64,000 bases of DNA from contig JAJFII010000104.1 in NCBI GenBank assembly GCA_021775095.1, positions 114,874 through 178,873 of the forward strand, given 5' to 3'. Below are positions 39,019 through 46,859 of this stretch, in pieces. The stretch is from Rhodospirillales bacterium. GTDB taxonomy: Bacteria; Pseudomonadota; Alphaproteobacteria; Rhodospirillales; Casp-alpha2. Within the stretch, counting starts at the first letter, position 1; every line of letters begins with the position of its first letter. A model generated the notes under the pieces. That model was not told where the DNA came from, searched no databases, and saw only the letters and a list, made by a program, of their open reading frames with translations. Made by a program: the position numbers and the translations under genes.

Positions 39019-39410
39019 GAATAGGTATCCTATCAGATTGCACGGGCGTTCCGGCAAAAACCATCCGCTATTATGAGAGTGTCGGTTTGATCCCTCGGGC
39101 AGACCGACACGAAAACGGCTACAGGTCCTATGCAAAACGCGATGTAGATATCCTGCTTTTTATCCAGCGTTCCAGATCTTTGGGTTTTTCCGTCAAAAAA
39201 GTTGGTGAATTGTTGGCCCTTTGGTATGACAGCAATCGATCCAGTTCGTCGGTTAAGGCCCTGGCGACGTCTCATATTCATGAGATCGAAGGCAAAATAA
39301 CTGAATTGCAGGGCTTGCGTGCGACCTTGATCGACCTGACGGAGCGTTGTCACGGCGATGATCGACCCGATTGTCCGATCTTGGACAATCTGGCTGAACG
39401 GGTCGGTTAA
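39015..39410 (+). CDS. cueR: Copper efflux regulator CueR (MerR family)
   Basis: CueR activates copA when it binds Cu(I). With the ATG at 39015, which overlaps the copA stop, the 131-residue protein has an N-terminal MerR helix-turn-helix (AKTIRYYESVGLIPRADR), a dimerisation helix, and the metal loop with C112 and C120 (CHGDDRPDC), the same numbers as in E. coli CueR. S77, which marks monovalent-metal sensors, is also present. An in-frame start at 38991 lies inside copA and is less likely. It is convergent with the receiver gene that follows, with no gap. Confidence 0.94.
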   Translation: MRIGILSDCTGVPAKTIRYYESVGLIPRADRHENGYRSYAKRDVDILLFIQRSRSLGFSVKKVGELLALWYDSNRSSSSVKALATSHIHEIEGKITELQGLRATLIDLTERCHGDDRPDCPILDNLAERVG

Positions 39411-39902
39411 TCAGGCGACGTTATTTTGCCGACGGTCAACTTGCATAAAGTCAACGCTGCGGCGACGGCGGTCCGGTCCAAAAAACTGTGACGCACGAAC
39501 AAACGGTCGATTGAAATCGAGAATACTGACGATTCGTGTATATAAAAGCCGGGCCGAAACCGGCTTGGCTAAAAACTCGGTCATCCCGGTATCGCGGGCC
39601 TCACATACGTGATGAAGTTCCGTATTGGCAGTCACGACAATGATCGGGACAAAGGGATTTGGTGTGTGTTCCGATTGGCGTACCCGACGCAAAAAGGCCA
39701 TTCCATCAAGGCCGTGGGTCCAGTCGCTGAGGATTATATCCGTCGGAAAGTCACTGAACATATTCCAAGCGACCTGAGGTTCTGCAGTGCTTTGGACGTT
39801 TGGCACGCCAAACTCCGTAAAGACTTCTGTCAGCAGTTTTCGAACAAGTACATGTTTTTCGAGAACCAAAATATTCAATTTGGTAATGTCGTACGAAGCC
39901 AA
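39411..39902 (-). CDS. Single-domain response-regulator receiver protein
   Basis: This 163-residue protein is a receiver domain with phospho-acceptor D60 (IILSDWTHG), T91 and K113 (AKPV), then FFGPDRRRR at about 140-148 and a short basic tail. As in the longer relative at 859-1746, a single acidic residue (E15) replaces the usual pair. There is no output domain and no kinase gene nearby. It may act like CheY or as a phosphate sink. It converges on cueR. Confidence 0.8.
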   Translation of the reverse strand: MASYDITKLNILVLEKHVLVRKLLTEVFTEFGVPNVQSTAEPQVAWNMFSDFPTDIILSDWTHGLDGMAFLRRVRQSEHTPNPFVPIIVVTANTELHHVCEARDTGMTEFLAKPVSARLLYTRIVSILDFNRPFVRASQFFGPDRRRRSVDFMQVDRRQNNVA

Positions 39903-40218
39903 ACCCCCACCCCCTGTTAATCTTTTTATCAGTACAAAGCTATATGACCCCTCTAGTGCAAAAAACTAGATTATTTACCTTAAGGAATGCTGACACCTTC
40001 AGATCCTCCTGAACCCTATAACCAAATTATAGCCGAACTGGATTAAAATGGGAACCGATTGATTGGCGGGAGTGTTGAGAATTCCGTGTTATTGGCGTCG
40101 TTTAAGCACCCAGCACGACCTATCGGCCCGCAAATGCATTAGCCTGCCGTCACCGCCATTCGATACCTGCACTCCGATGAAAACAGATCCGGTGGCAGGG
40201 ACGGCTGAGGTCGCCCAA
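39903..40218. other. Intergenic region between receiver gene and YCII gene
   Basis: No gene was found in these 316 bases. They should hold the promoter of the minus-strand receiver gene. A small hairpin TCTAGT/ACTAGA (39952-39957 with 39965-39970, loop GCAAAAA) is visible; nothing else stands out. Confidence 0.5.
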
Positions 40219-40617
40219 TTAACTGATTTGCCGGCCCCCGTCTGAATAAGTGACGCGTACCGTCAAGGACCCTTCGTTCAAAAGCCATGGGCGAATCCGA
40301 TAGTCGCGCGCACCCGAAAGGTGCATGGGATCCTGATCGGCAATGTTTTTTGCCTGATCCAGGGATTCTGCCCGGATAATTACCATTCCCGCCCCGGACC
40401 AGACCTGCTCCTCGTCATCGGCAAAGGGCCCGGCAGCAAACATTATGCCGTCCTGCTCCAATTGTTTTTGGAACGCCAAATGGCCACCCATTTGAGCCAG
40501 AACGGCATCCATAGGGCCTGTGGGAGACGTTAATATTACATACAATTGCATTCCAAGAACGCCTTTCGCACGTACATCTGCGACCTTGTTCTGCCATTTG
40601 AGATTTTCGTCCGTCAT
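40219..40617 (-). CDS. YCII-related domain protein
   Basis: This 132-residue protein contains a YCII-like dimeric alpha-beta barrel, with the conserved HLAFQKQLEQDGIMFAAGPF and a later DPMHLSGARDYRIRPW segment. Proteins of this family are small enzymes or stress proteins of mostly unknown substrate. The ATG at 40617 is chosen because AGGAGGAATTG stands directly before it. It is divergent from the FAH-family gene, with about 165 bases between, so the two may share a control region. Confidence 0.78.
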   Translation of the reverse strand: MTDENLKWQNKVADVRAKGVLGMQLYVILTSPTGPMDAVLAQMGGHLAFQKQLEQDGIMFAAGPFADDEEQVWSGAGMVIIRAESLDQAKNIADQDPMHLSGARDYRIRPWLLNEGSLTVRVTYSDGGRQIS

Positions 40618-40783
40618 CAATTCCTCCTGTCCATAAACCGCCAGTGTCGGTAATTGGACATAGACCTGATCAATCCTTATATCAAATGCCTGGTGAAGAA
40701 ATTTCGATATTTTCGCATTATATTGACTTTTTTGGATAATTTCCTTTTTATGCACTGAATAATTTAGCAAAGGAATTTTGGAT

Positions 40784-41650
40784 ATGCGGTTAGTGACTTT
40801 TCAAGCCAGTGGGGGACCGGTGATTGGTGTCAGGGAGGGTGAAGTGGTAACTGATTTAAGCAAAGCGGCTGCCGATTTGCCACTTGACATGATTGAGTTC
40901 TTGGCGGCCGGGGACGGAGCAATGACGAGGGCTCGACTTGCCGTCGAGCAAGCCGACGACAGCAGCAAAACGGCGCTCAGCGATATAAAATTGTTGCCGC
41001 CTATTCCGCGACCCGGAAAAATCATCTGCATTGGCCGCAATTATGCGGCACATGCTGCCGAAGGCGGCGCAGAAACGCCGACCTACCCGGAAATATTCTA
41101 TCGGGGGCCGACCACTTTAATCGCCCATGGAGATCCGATTATCCGGCCAAAATGCTCCGATAAACTTGACTACGAGGCCGAACTGGTTGTCGTCATCGGC
41201 AAAACAGCCAAACATGTGGCGGAAGCGGATGCCGGTTCAGTAATCGCCGGGTATTCGCTGTTTAATGAGGGAACCTTACGTGACTATCAGCGAAAATCGT
41301 CCCAATGGACAATAGGCAAAAACTTTGACAATACGGGTCCTTTCGGGCCTGAAATTGTTACCTCGGATGAACTTCCTGAAGGTGCCAAGGGACTACGTAT
41401 TCAAAGCCGCTTAAACGGGCAGGTGATGCAGGATGCCAATACCGACGATTTGGTCTTCACGATCCATAACCTGATTTACCGTTTGACCGAATGTATGACC
41501 CTGGAACCTGGCGATATCATTGTGTCAGGGACGCCGGCGGGCGTCGGTTACGCACGCACGCCGCCGGTGTTCATGAAACCGGGAGACGTTTGTGAAATCG
41601 AAGTTGAGGGAATTGGAATCCTTTCCAATCCGATCGAAGACGAAAGGTAG
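40784..41650 (+). CDS. Fumarylacetoacetate hydrolase family protein
   Basis: This 288-residue protein belongs to the FAH superfamily of Mg/Mn-dependent C-C hydrolases, decarboxylases and isomerases. The signature IICIGRNYAAHAAE is followed by the metal motif LDYEAELVVVIG, SQWTIGKNFDNTGPFGP and the C-terminal GDIISGTPAGVG-type block (DIIVSGTPAGVGYARTPP). The substrate cannot be told; close groups act on ureidoglycolate, acylpyruvates or homoprotocatechuate products. ATG 40784 follows AAAGGAAT. A RutE-like reductase gene starts 6 bases after the stop. Confidence 0.88.
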   Translation: MRLVTFQASGGPVIGVREGEVVTDLSKAAADLPLDMIEFLAAGDGAMTRARLAVEQADDSSKTALSDIKLLPPIPRPGKIICIGRNYAAHAAEGGAETPTYPEIFYRGPTTLIAHGDPIIRPKCSDKLDYEAELVVVIGKTAKHVAEADAGSVIAGYSLFNEGTLRDYQRKSSQWTIGKNFDNTGPFGPEIVTSDELPEGAKGLRIQSRLNGQVMQDANTDDLVFTIHNLIYRLTECMTLEPGDIIVSGTPAGVGYARTPPVFMKPGDVCEIEVEGIGILSNPIEDER

Positions 41651-41656
41651 TCGCCG

Positions 41657-42295
41657 ATGGATTTGGTAGCGCAAGCGCACTCCGAGGTTCGCCAAACCCG
41701 GGAACGAATTGGCCGCCTGGATGACGATTCCATGGATTTGTTGTTTCGTAAAGCCCGTTCCTATCATGCCTTCACCGATAAACCGGTAGGGCATGATACA
41801 TTGCGGGAACTCCATGGCTTGATGAACTGGGGGCCAACCAGTACCAACGGCAACCCGGGCCGGATCATTTTCCTGACAACAACTGATTCGAAAGCGCCGT
41901 TAATGCCGGCGATCAACCCGGGCAACGTTGCCAAAGTCGCAGGCGCGCCGGTGACGGCGATTATTGCCTATGACACGCAATGGTTCGAAAACCTGAGCCG
42001 GTTGTTTCCGCATCGCGATATGTCAGGGCCATATCGGAAGGATCAAGAGAAAGCAAACGTCGGTGGCTTGCGAAACAGCTCCTTGCAGGGGGCGTATTTT
42101 ATGCTGGCGGCGCGGGCTATTGGTCTCGACGTCGGGGGCCTGTCAGGGTTCGATAATGCAGCCGTTGATGCGGCTTTTTTTGCCGGAACGAGCCTGCGCT
42201 CCAATTTTTTATGTAATCTCGGATACGGCGACGAGAAAGCCCTGTTTCAGCGGTTGCCGAGACTTGAATTTGATGAAATGTGCGAAATTCGATAG
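41657..42295 (+). CDS. Nitroreductase-family protein, malonic semialdehyde reductase (RutE/HadB) type
   Basis: In 212 residues this FMN-dependent protein follows the RutE pattern closely: ARSYHAFTDKPV near the N-terminus, LMNWGPTSTNGNPGRIIFL, the GAPVTAIIAYD segment, RNSSLQGAYFMLAARAIGLD, and GTSLRSNFLCNLGYGDEKALF. RutE reduces malonic semialdehyde to 3-hydroxypropionate in pyrimidine breakdown, but the other rut genes are absent here. A related semialdehyde or quinone substrate is equally possible. It probably forms an operon with the FAH-family gene and OsmC. Confidence 0.82.
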   Translation: MDLVAQAHSEVRQTRERIGRLDDDSMDLLFRKARSYHAFTDKPVGHDTLRELHGLMNWGPTSTNGNPGRIIFLTTTDSKAPLMPAINPGNVAKVAGAPVTAIIAYDTQWFENLSRLFPHRDMSGPYRKDQEKANVGGLRNSSLQGAYFMLAARAIGLDVGGLSGFDNAAVDAAFFAGTSLRSNFLCNLGYGDEKALFQRLPRLEFDEMCEIR

Positions 42296-42328
42296 CCGAC
42301 AACCCGTTACAATGATAGGACACCGATA

Positions 42329-42796
42329 ATGGTAAATATTAAACCGAAAACACGTATTGTTATGACCATGGAGGGAACGGCCACATCCCATTCTCGAACA
42401 GATCTCAACATTCGGGGGCTTCCGATGATTATCGACGAGCCGGAGGAACGCGGCGGCACCAATCAGGGCCAATCGCCAACGGAGACGCTGGTTGCCGCGT
42501 TGATCGGCTGCACCAACGTCATCACCCATAAGGTCGCGCATATGCATGACATCGAGATCAGCGATATGCATGTGACCGTCGAAGCGACCTTTGACCGTCG
42601 CGGTGTCATTTTGCAAAAGGAAGTGGATGTGCCTTTTCCGGCCATGAAGATTATTATCGATCTCAAAACGCCTGCAAGTGACGAGGATTTTGCCAAGGTA
42701 AAGCAAGACTTGCCGAAGTTTTGCCCGGTTTCAAAAGTTATCGAACAATCAGGAACCGTATTGACGACGGTTTGGAATATTAACGCCGCCCCATAG
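42329..42796 (+). CDS. OsmC family peroxiredoxin-like protein
   Basis: OsmC-type proteins reduce organic peroxides through two cysteines. This 155-residue protein has them at C61 (ALIGCTNVI) and C132 (KFCPVSKVIEQSG), and GQSPTETLVAAL before the first. It lies 33 bases after the RutE-like gene on the same strand, so it may protect a flavin or radical-generating catabolic step. It converges on the GntR gene. Confidence 0.87.
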   Translation: MVNIKPKTRIVMTMEGTATSHSRTDLNIRGLPMIIDEPEERGGTNQGQSPTETLVAALIGCTNVITHKVAHMHDIEISDMHVTVEATFDRRGVILQKEVDVPFPAMKIIIDLKTPASDEDFAKVKQDLPKFCPVSKVIEQSGTVLTTVWNINAAP

Positions 42797-42844
42797 ACAT
42801 CCTGGGTTTTGCATTCTGTTCCGCCGTATTCGCCCGGAAGTGCA

Positions 42845-43564
42845 CTAACGGGTTGGCGAAAGAAAATCAGTGTCGCCGGCTAAAATAATATCGACAGTCC
42901 GGCTGTAGTGGGCATTTAATCCGGCAATTGCATCATCAGCCCGGCCATCGATGGCTGCCTCAAAAATCGCCCGATGTTCATCGAGTTCATTGCGTTTGGG
43001 GTAGGCTTTTTGGACGGCCAACTGCCGATATCGTTCAGCTTGATCATTTAACTGGTCACAAAATCCGATCAACCACTTGGAACCGCATCCCGATATCAAA
43101 GCCAAATGGAATGCGCGATGGCGGGTTTCCCAGTCCGGGTTGTGGGCATAGGCCCCTTCACTGGAAGACCGCGGTGTCCGCGACAGGCGGTGAAATGCAA
43201 GAACCAACCGTTCTTCCCATTCGGTTCCGCCGCCAGCGATTGACTGGCGAATGGCGACTTCTTCAAGCCAACACCGGGTTTTTACCAATTCGGCTAAGGC
43301 GTCTTTGCTGGCGTCCGCAACCCGAAATCCCTTTTGGTCCTCGCGGCTGACCATACCATCGGCGGCAAGCCTGTTTAAAGCTTCGCGCATGGGACTGTTA
43401 CCAACCTCATAACGGTCCCTGAGCAAATCCGAGCGCAACCGTTCTCCCGGTTTAAGTTCACCGGCCATAATATCGCTGCGCAGTTTCTCGTAGACACTCG
43501 ATGCCAAAGTGCCCCGTTCCCCGTTTGCCTGCGATGATCGCTCGGGCGATTCCTTTGATGTCAT
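42845..43564 (-). CDS. GntR-family transcriptional regulator (FadR/FCD subgroup)
   Basis: This 239-residue regulator has an N-terminal winged helix-turn-helix (about 20-85: LASSVYEKLRSDIMAGELKP, NSPMREALNRLAADGMV) and a helical FCD ligand domain with the metal-type His residues spread over about 100-225. It is divergent from the TRAP transporter genes, which are its most likely targets, with an organic acid as inducer. The ATG at 43564 is preferred over an in-frame TTG at 43630. Confidence 0.88.
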   Translation of the reverse strand: MTSKESPERSSQANGERGTLASSVYEKLRSDIMAGELKPGERLRSDLLRDRYEVGNSPMREALNRLAADGMVSREDQKGFRVADASKDALAELVKTRCWLEEVAIRQSIAGGGTEWEERLVLAFHRLSRTPRSSSEGAYAHNPDWETRHRAFHLALISGCGSKWLIGFCDQLNDQAERYRQLAVQKAYPKRNELDEHRAIFEAAIDGRADDAIAGLNAHYSRTVDIILAGDTDFLSPTR

Positions 43565-43760
43565 AATTTGTCCCGGTGTCGCTGAAAGGTGGTAAGCAAA
43601 ATTCTGTTTGGATTTTAGAGGGTGCGCCAACGGAACGCAAATTTTTCATGATTTTGCAATTATTTTCGAAATTTTATTGGGTTTACCGATAATTTGGATT
43701 TTAATTTTCGAACATTTATGTGAACATAACGCCTACGGGAATTTTTTCAGGGAGAAAGAC
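43565..43760. promoter_or_regulatory. Divergent control region between gntR-type regulator and dctP
   Basis: This AT-rich 196-base gap should carry both promoters. GAACAT occurs twice as a direct repeat 12 bases apart (43710-43715, 43722-43727) around ACATTTATGT, about 35-50 bases before dctP, a possible operator for the FCD-type regulator. Confidence 0.35.
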
Positions 43761-44834
43761 ATGTCTTTAAAAGGGAAACATTGGTCAGCAATTGCTGTTG
43801 CTGGCGCCTTATTTCTTGGTGGTCAGGCCAATGCAACGGAAACAATTGAACTGACAGCGATTGATGGATATCCGCCGAAAGCCCTGTGGGTAAAGGAGTT
43901 TATCGATTTTTACATTCCGGAAATTGACAAACAACTGGCCAAAACGGGCAACTATAAAATTAAATGGAACCAGGCATGGGCGGGCCAAATTGTTAAACCC
44001 AAACACGTTTTGGAAGGTATTCAAAAGGGCCTGGGCGATATTGGTGTTGTCACCACGGTCTTCCATGCGGACAAGGTTCCGTTGCAGATGATTGCCTACG
44101 CAACTCCCTTTGTGACGACCGACCCGGGTCTGGTGGCGCGTACGGTTGACGATCTGGTCAATCGGTTCCCCGCCTACAGAGCCGCCTGGAAAAAGTATAA
44201 CCAGGTATATCTGACCAATTTGGCGGTGCTTGATTCCTATCAAATTCTCAGTAAAGAACCGATCTCGACCTTGGCCGATTTTAACGGCACCAAGGTTGCA
44301 GGCGCCGGCATGAACCTGCGCTGGTTGCAGGGGTTTGGTGCCGCCGGTGTCGGTGGAAGCCTGGTTGGTTATTATAACAAACTCAAAACCGGTGTGGTCG
44401 ATTCTGCTATGATCTGGGCCGATGCGACAATGCAATTTAAGATCTTTGAAGTAGCCCCTTATATGCTTCGGGCGAATTTGGGTACGGTCAACTCCAAGGC
44501 CATTACCATGAACGCCGACACCTGGAATGGGCTGCCCCGGGAAGTGCAAATCGTCATTCAGGATGCGGCAATCGCCTATCGGGATCACGTCGGTGTTCAG
44601 GCCCTTGAAAAGGCTGCCGGTAACTACAAAAAATACCAAGCTGCGGGTGGTAAAATAACCGTCATGTCTGAAGCCGAACGGAAAAAGTGGGCGGATACAA
44701 TGCCCAACGTTGCCAAGGACTGGGTCGCGAGCCTCGAGAAAAAAGGGTTGCCGGGCAAGGAAATCCTGGCCTCCTACATGAATACCATGCGTGATGCCGG
44801 ACAACCCATTCTGCGTCAGTGGGACAAAGAATAA
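43761..44834 (+). CDS. dctP: TRAP transporter substrate-binding protein (DctP family)
   Basis: This is a periplasmic ligand-binding protein feeding the DctQM permease. Of 357 residues, the first about 25 form a signal peptide ending near GQANATE. The DctP fold is seen in WAGQIVKPKHVLEGIQKGLGDIG and YNKLKTGVVDSAM. In the usual LKGxKxR block, which carries the carboxylate-binding Arg, this protein has FNGTKVAGAG, with Ala180 in place of Arg; R187 may substitute. The ligand therefore cannot be assumed to be a C4-dicarboxylate. CAGGGAGAAAGAC precedes the ATG. Confidence 0.9.
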   Translation: MSLKGKHWSAIAVAGALFLGGQANATETIELTAIDGYPPKALWVKEFIDFYIPEIDKQLAKTGNYKIKWNQAWAGQIVKPKHVLEGIQKGLGDIGVVTTVFHADKVPLQMIAYATPFVTTDPGLVARTVDDLVNRFPAYRAAWKKYNQVYLTNLAVLDSYQILSKEPISTLADFNGTKVAGAGMNLRWLQGFGAAGVGGSLVGYYNKLKTGVVDSAMIWADATMQFKIFEVAPYMLRANLGTVNSKAITMNADTWNGLPREVQIVIQDAAIAYRDHVGVQALEKAAGNYKKYQAAGGKITVMSEAERKKWADTMPNVAKDWVASLEKKGLPGKEILASYMNTMRDAGQPILRQWDKE

Positions 44835-44843
44835 CCGTCGCTG

Positions 44844-45392
44844 ATGTCTGAAACAGGTTCAAACTCCCGTGGTCAGGAACCCGCGTTAAGTTCGCTCTTA
44901 ACGCGGGTTCTTTCCGGTTTAAATGCACTGGGGTCGGTGTGGATTTTTGGCTTGATGGTTCTCATAAATTCCGACGCCTTTGGCCGCACCTTTTTTCATG
45001 CACCTATAGACGGAGTGCCTGAGATGATAGAGTTGTCAATTGTCGGCATTGTTTTTTTACAACTGGGCGATGCCACCCGATGTGGTCGTTTGACCCGGTC
45101 AGACGGTTTTTATAATCTGCTGCTGGCCCAAAGCCCAAAGGTGGCACATATCATGGGAATTCTATTTGACAGCTTAGGCCTGCTTTTTTTAGGGCTGATC
45201 CTGTACGGCAGTTTTCCGCTGCTCATCGAGGCGTACGAAGGGGATTTTTATGCGGGAAACGAAGGTGTATTCACGGCACCTGTTTGGCCCATAAGACTGA
45301 TTGTCGTAACCGGGTGCCTGGTGACACTCCTGCAGTTTGCTGCCTTTTGTCACCGTCACCTGCGGGCGATTACAGATCTAAATAAGGCCTAG
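44844..45392 (+). CDS. dctQ: TRAP transporter small permease (DctQ family)
   Basis: DctQ links the binding protein to the large permease in the inner membrane. The 182-residue protein has four predicted helices (about 27-47, 60-78, 103-125, 148-168) and the family pattern LINSDAFGRTFFHAPIDGVPEMIE. It starts 9 bases after dctP. Codons 12-23 encode a perfect 14-bp inverted repeat (44877-44910), described separately. Confidence 0.9.
   Translation: MSETGSNSRGQEPALSSLLTRVLSGLNALGSVWIFGLMVLINSDAFGRTFFHAPIDGVPEMIELSIVGIVFLQLGDATRCGRLTRSDGFYNLLLAQSPKVAHIMGILFDSLGLLFLGLILYGSFPLLIEAYEGDFYAGNEGVFTAPVWPIRLIVVTGCLVTLLQFAAFCHRHLRAITDLNKA
44877..44910 (+). terminator. Strong hairpin at the dctP/dctQ junction
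   Basis: GAACCCGCGTTAAG (44877-44890) and CTTAACGCGGGTTC (44897-44910) form a perfect 14-bp stem with a 6-base loop, followed by TTTCC. It lies 42 bases after the dctP stop, inside the first codons of dctQ. It may act as partial terminator or as a 3'-end stabiliser giving more dctP than dctQM message. Confidence 0.6.
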
Positions 45393-45451
45393 GTGATTGC
45401 CATTTTACATGTGCTTTTGTCCTCAGAACACGACCGAAAACGGATAACCGA

Positions 45452-46780
45452 ATGACCAGCATCGAAATCGGAATTTCTTCTGTTGTCCTGATCGTCGGAT
45501 TGATCTACTCGGGTCTGTACATTCCTGTTGCCCTCGGCCTGGTATCGTTCCTCGGCGTCTGGATCATGAAGGGCAATCTCAACCTGCCGGTAAATCTGCT
45601 CGCCCTGGCGACCGCCGATACGGTTTCCCATTATGTCTTCGCGGTTATCCCATTGTTTGCGATGATGGGCTTGCTGGTCTCAAACTCCGGATTGGGCAAA
45701 GATCTTTACCAGGTTGCTAATTTTGTTTTTCATCGGATTAAAGGTGGCCTGGGAATCGCCACGGTTGCGGCAAACGCGGTATTTGCGGCGATCACCGGTT
45801 CATCGATTGCTTCGGCTTCTGTCTTTACCCGGATTTCCGTGCCCGAAATGCGGCGATTCGGTTACAACAAAAGATTTGCTGTCGGCGTTGTTGCCGGATC
45901 GTCGGTCCTTGGCATGTTAATTCCGCCAAGCGTGATGCTCATCCTTTATGCCATTGTTGCCGAACAATCGGTGGGTCAAATGTTCGTCGCCGGGATCCTT
46001 CCGGGCCTGTTGCTGGCCAGCGTCTATTGTCTGGCAATTCTGGCTATGGCCAAGTGGTGGCCGGGTTTTGTCGGCGATGGCGTTGCCACTGCAGATGTCG
46101 ACAGCTCACAGGAAGACTGGGCCAACCTGAGCGCCCTGCAGGCAATTTGGAAACTGCTTCCCATCGCAACCTTGATTGTTGTCGTTCTGGGCGGTCTTTA
46201 TGGTGGTGTGTTTACGCCCACCGAAGCGGGCGCAGCGGGTGCCTTGGCGGCCCTGATTATCGCCCAGTTGAGGGGCACCCTGACGTTTCGCGGGTTATGG
46301 GACGTACTGGTGGAAACCGGGCATATTACCGCGTCGATCCTGTTTTTGATTATTGCAGCCAGTATGTATAGCCGCATGTTGGGAATAGCCGGGTTACCAA
46401 CGGAACTGGGGGCCTGGATACAAAACGTCGATCTTGATATTTATACGGTTTTAGCGATTTATGTGGTTCTGTTGCTCCTCCTCGGTACGATCCTCGATAC
46501 GGCTTCCATTATTTTGATAGTTGTGCCGTTGTTTTTGCCTGTTATTGAAGCCAATAATTTTGATTTGGTTTGGTTCGGCATCGTCACGGTCGTCGGTGCC
46601 GAAATCGGCCTTTTGACACCTCCGCTCGGGATCTCGTGTTTCGTTATAAAAAGCACCATTGCCGACAAGGACATTTCGCTTTTCGACATTTTTTACGGCG
46701 CGTTTCCCTTTGCCGTACTGATGTTGTTTGTGCTGATCGCCCTCATCGCTTTTCCTGATTTAAGCCTTATTTTGGTTTGA
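45452..46780 (+). CDS. dctM: TRAP transporter large permease (DctM family)
   Basis: This is the sodium-coupled transport subunit. Its 442 residues form about 12 helices, with the family motifs FAMMGLLVSNSGLGKDLY, AAITGSSIASASVFTRISVPEMRR, GSSVLGMLIPPSVMLILYA and GILPGLLLA, and the second repeat GTILDTASIILIVVPLFLPV. It follows dctQ after 59 bases and completes a dctPQM set. It converges on the hydrolase operon. Confidence 0.94.
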   Translation: MTSIEIGISSVVLIVGLIYSGLYIPVALGLVSFLGVWIMKGNLNLPVNLLALATADTVSHYVFAVIPLFAMMGLLVSNSGLGKDLYQVANFVFHRIKGGLGIATVAANAVFAAITGSSIASASVFTRISVPEMRRFGYNKRFAVGVVAGSSVLGMLIPPSVMLILYAIVAEQSVGQMFVAGILPGLLLASVYCLAILAMAKWWPGFVGDGVATADVDSSQEDWANLSALQAIWKLLPIATLIVVVLGGLYGGVFTPTEAGAAGALAALIIAQLRGTLTFRGLWDVLVETGHITASILFLIIAASMYSRMLGIAGLPTELGAWIQNVDLDIYTVLAIYVVLLLLLGTILDTASIILIVVPLFLPVIEANNFDLVWFGIVTVVGAEIGLLTPPLGISCFVIKSTIADKDISLFDIFYGAFPFAVLMLFVLIALIAFPDLSLILV

Positions 46781-46859
46781 CGGAATTTGCGACTTACGAC
46801 GATCTTAAAAAAAGTTATCGGGTACGCTATCGGATAACCCCATGCCGCCCAGCATTTGA

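Noticed and set aside
43809..44804. Long minus-strand open frame (331 codons) antisense to dctP
   Set aside because: Shadow of a well-supported binding-protein gene; no ribosome binding site and no family features.
46814..46838. GTTATC/GATAAC inverted repeat between dctM and the hydrolase gene as terminator
   Set aside because: Only a 6-bp AT-rich stem with a 13-base loop and no T-tract on either side.
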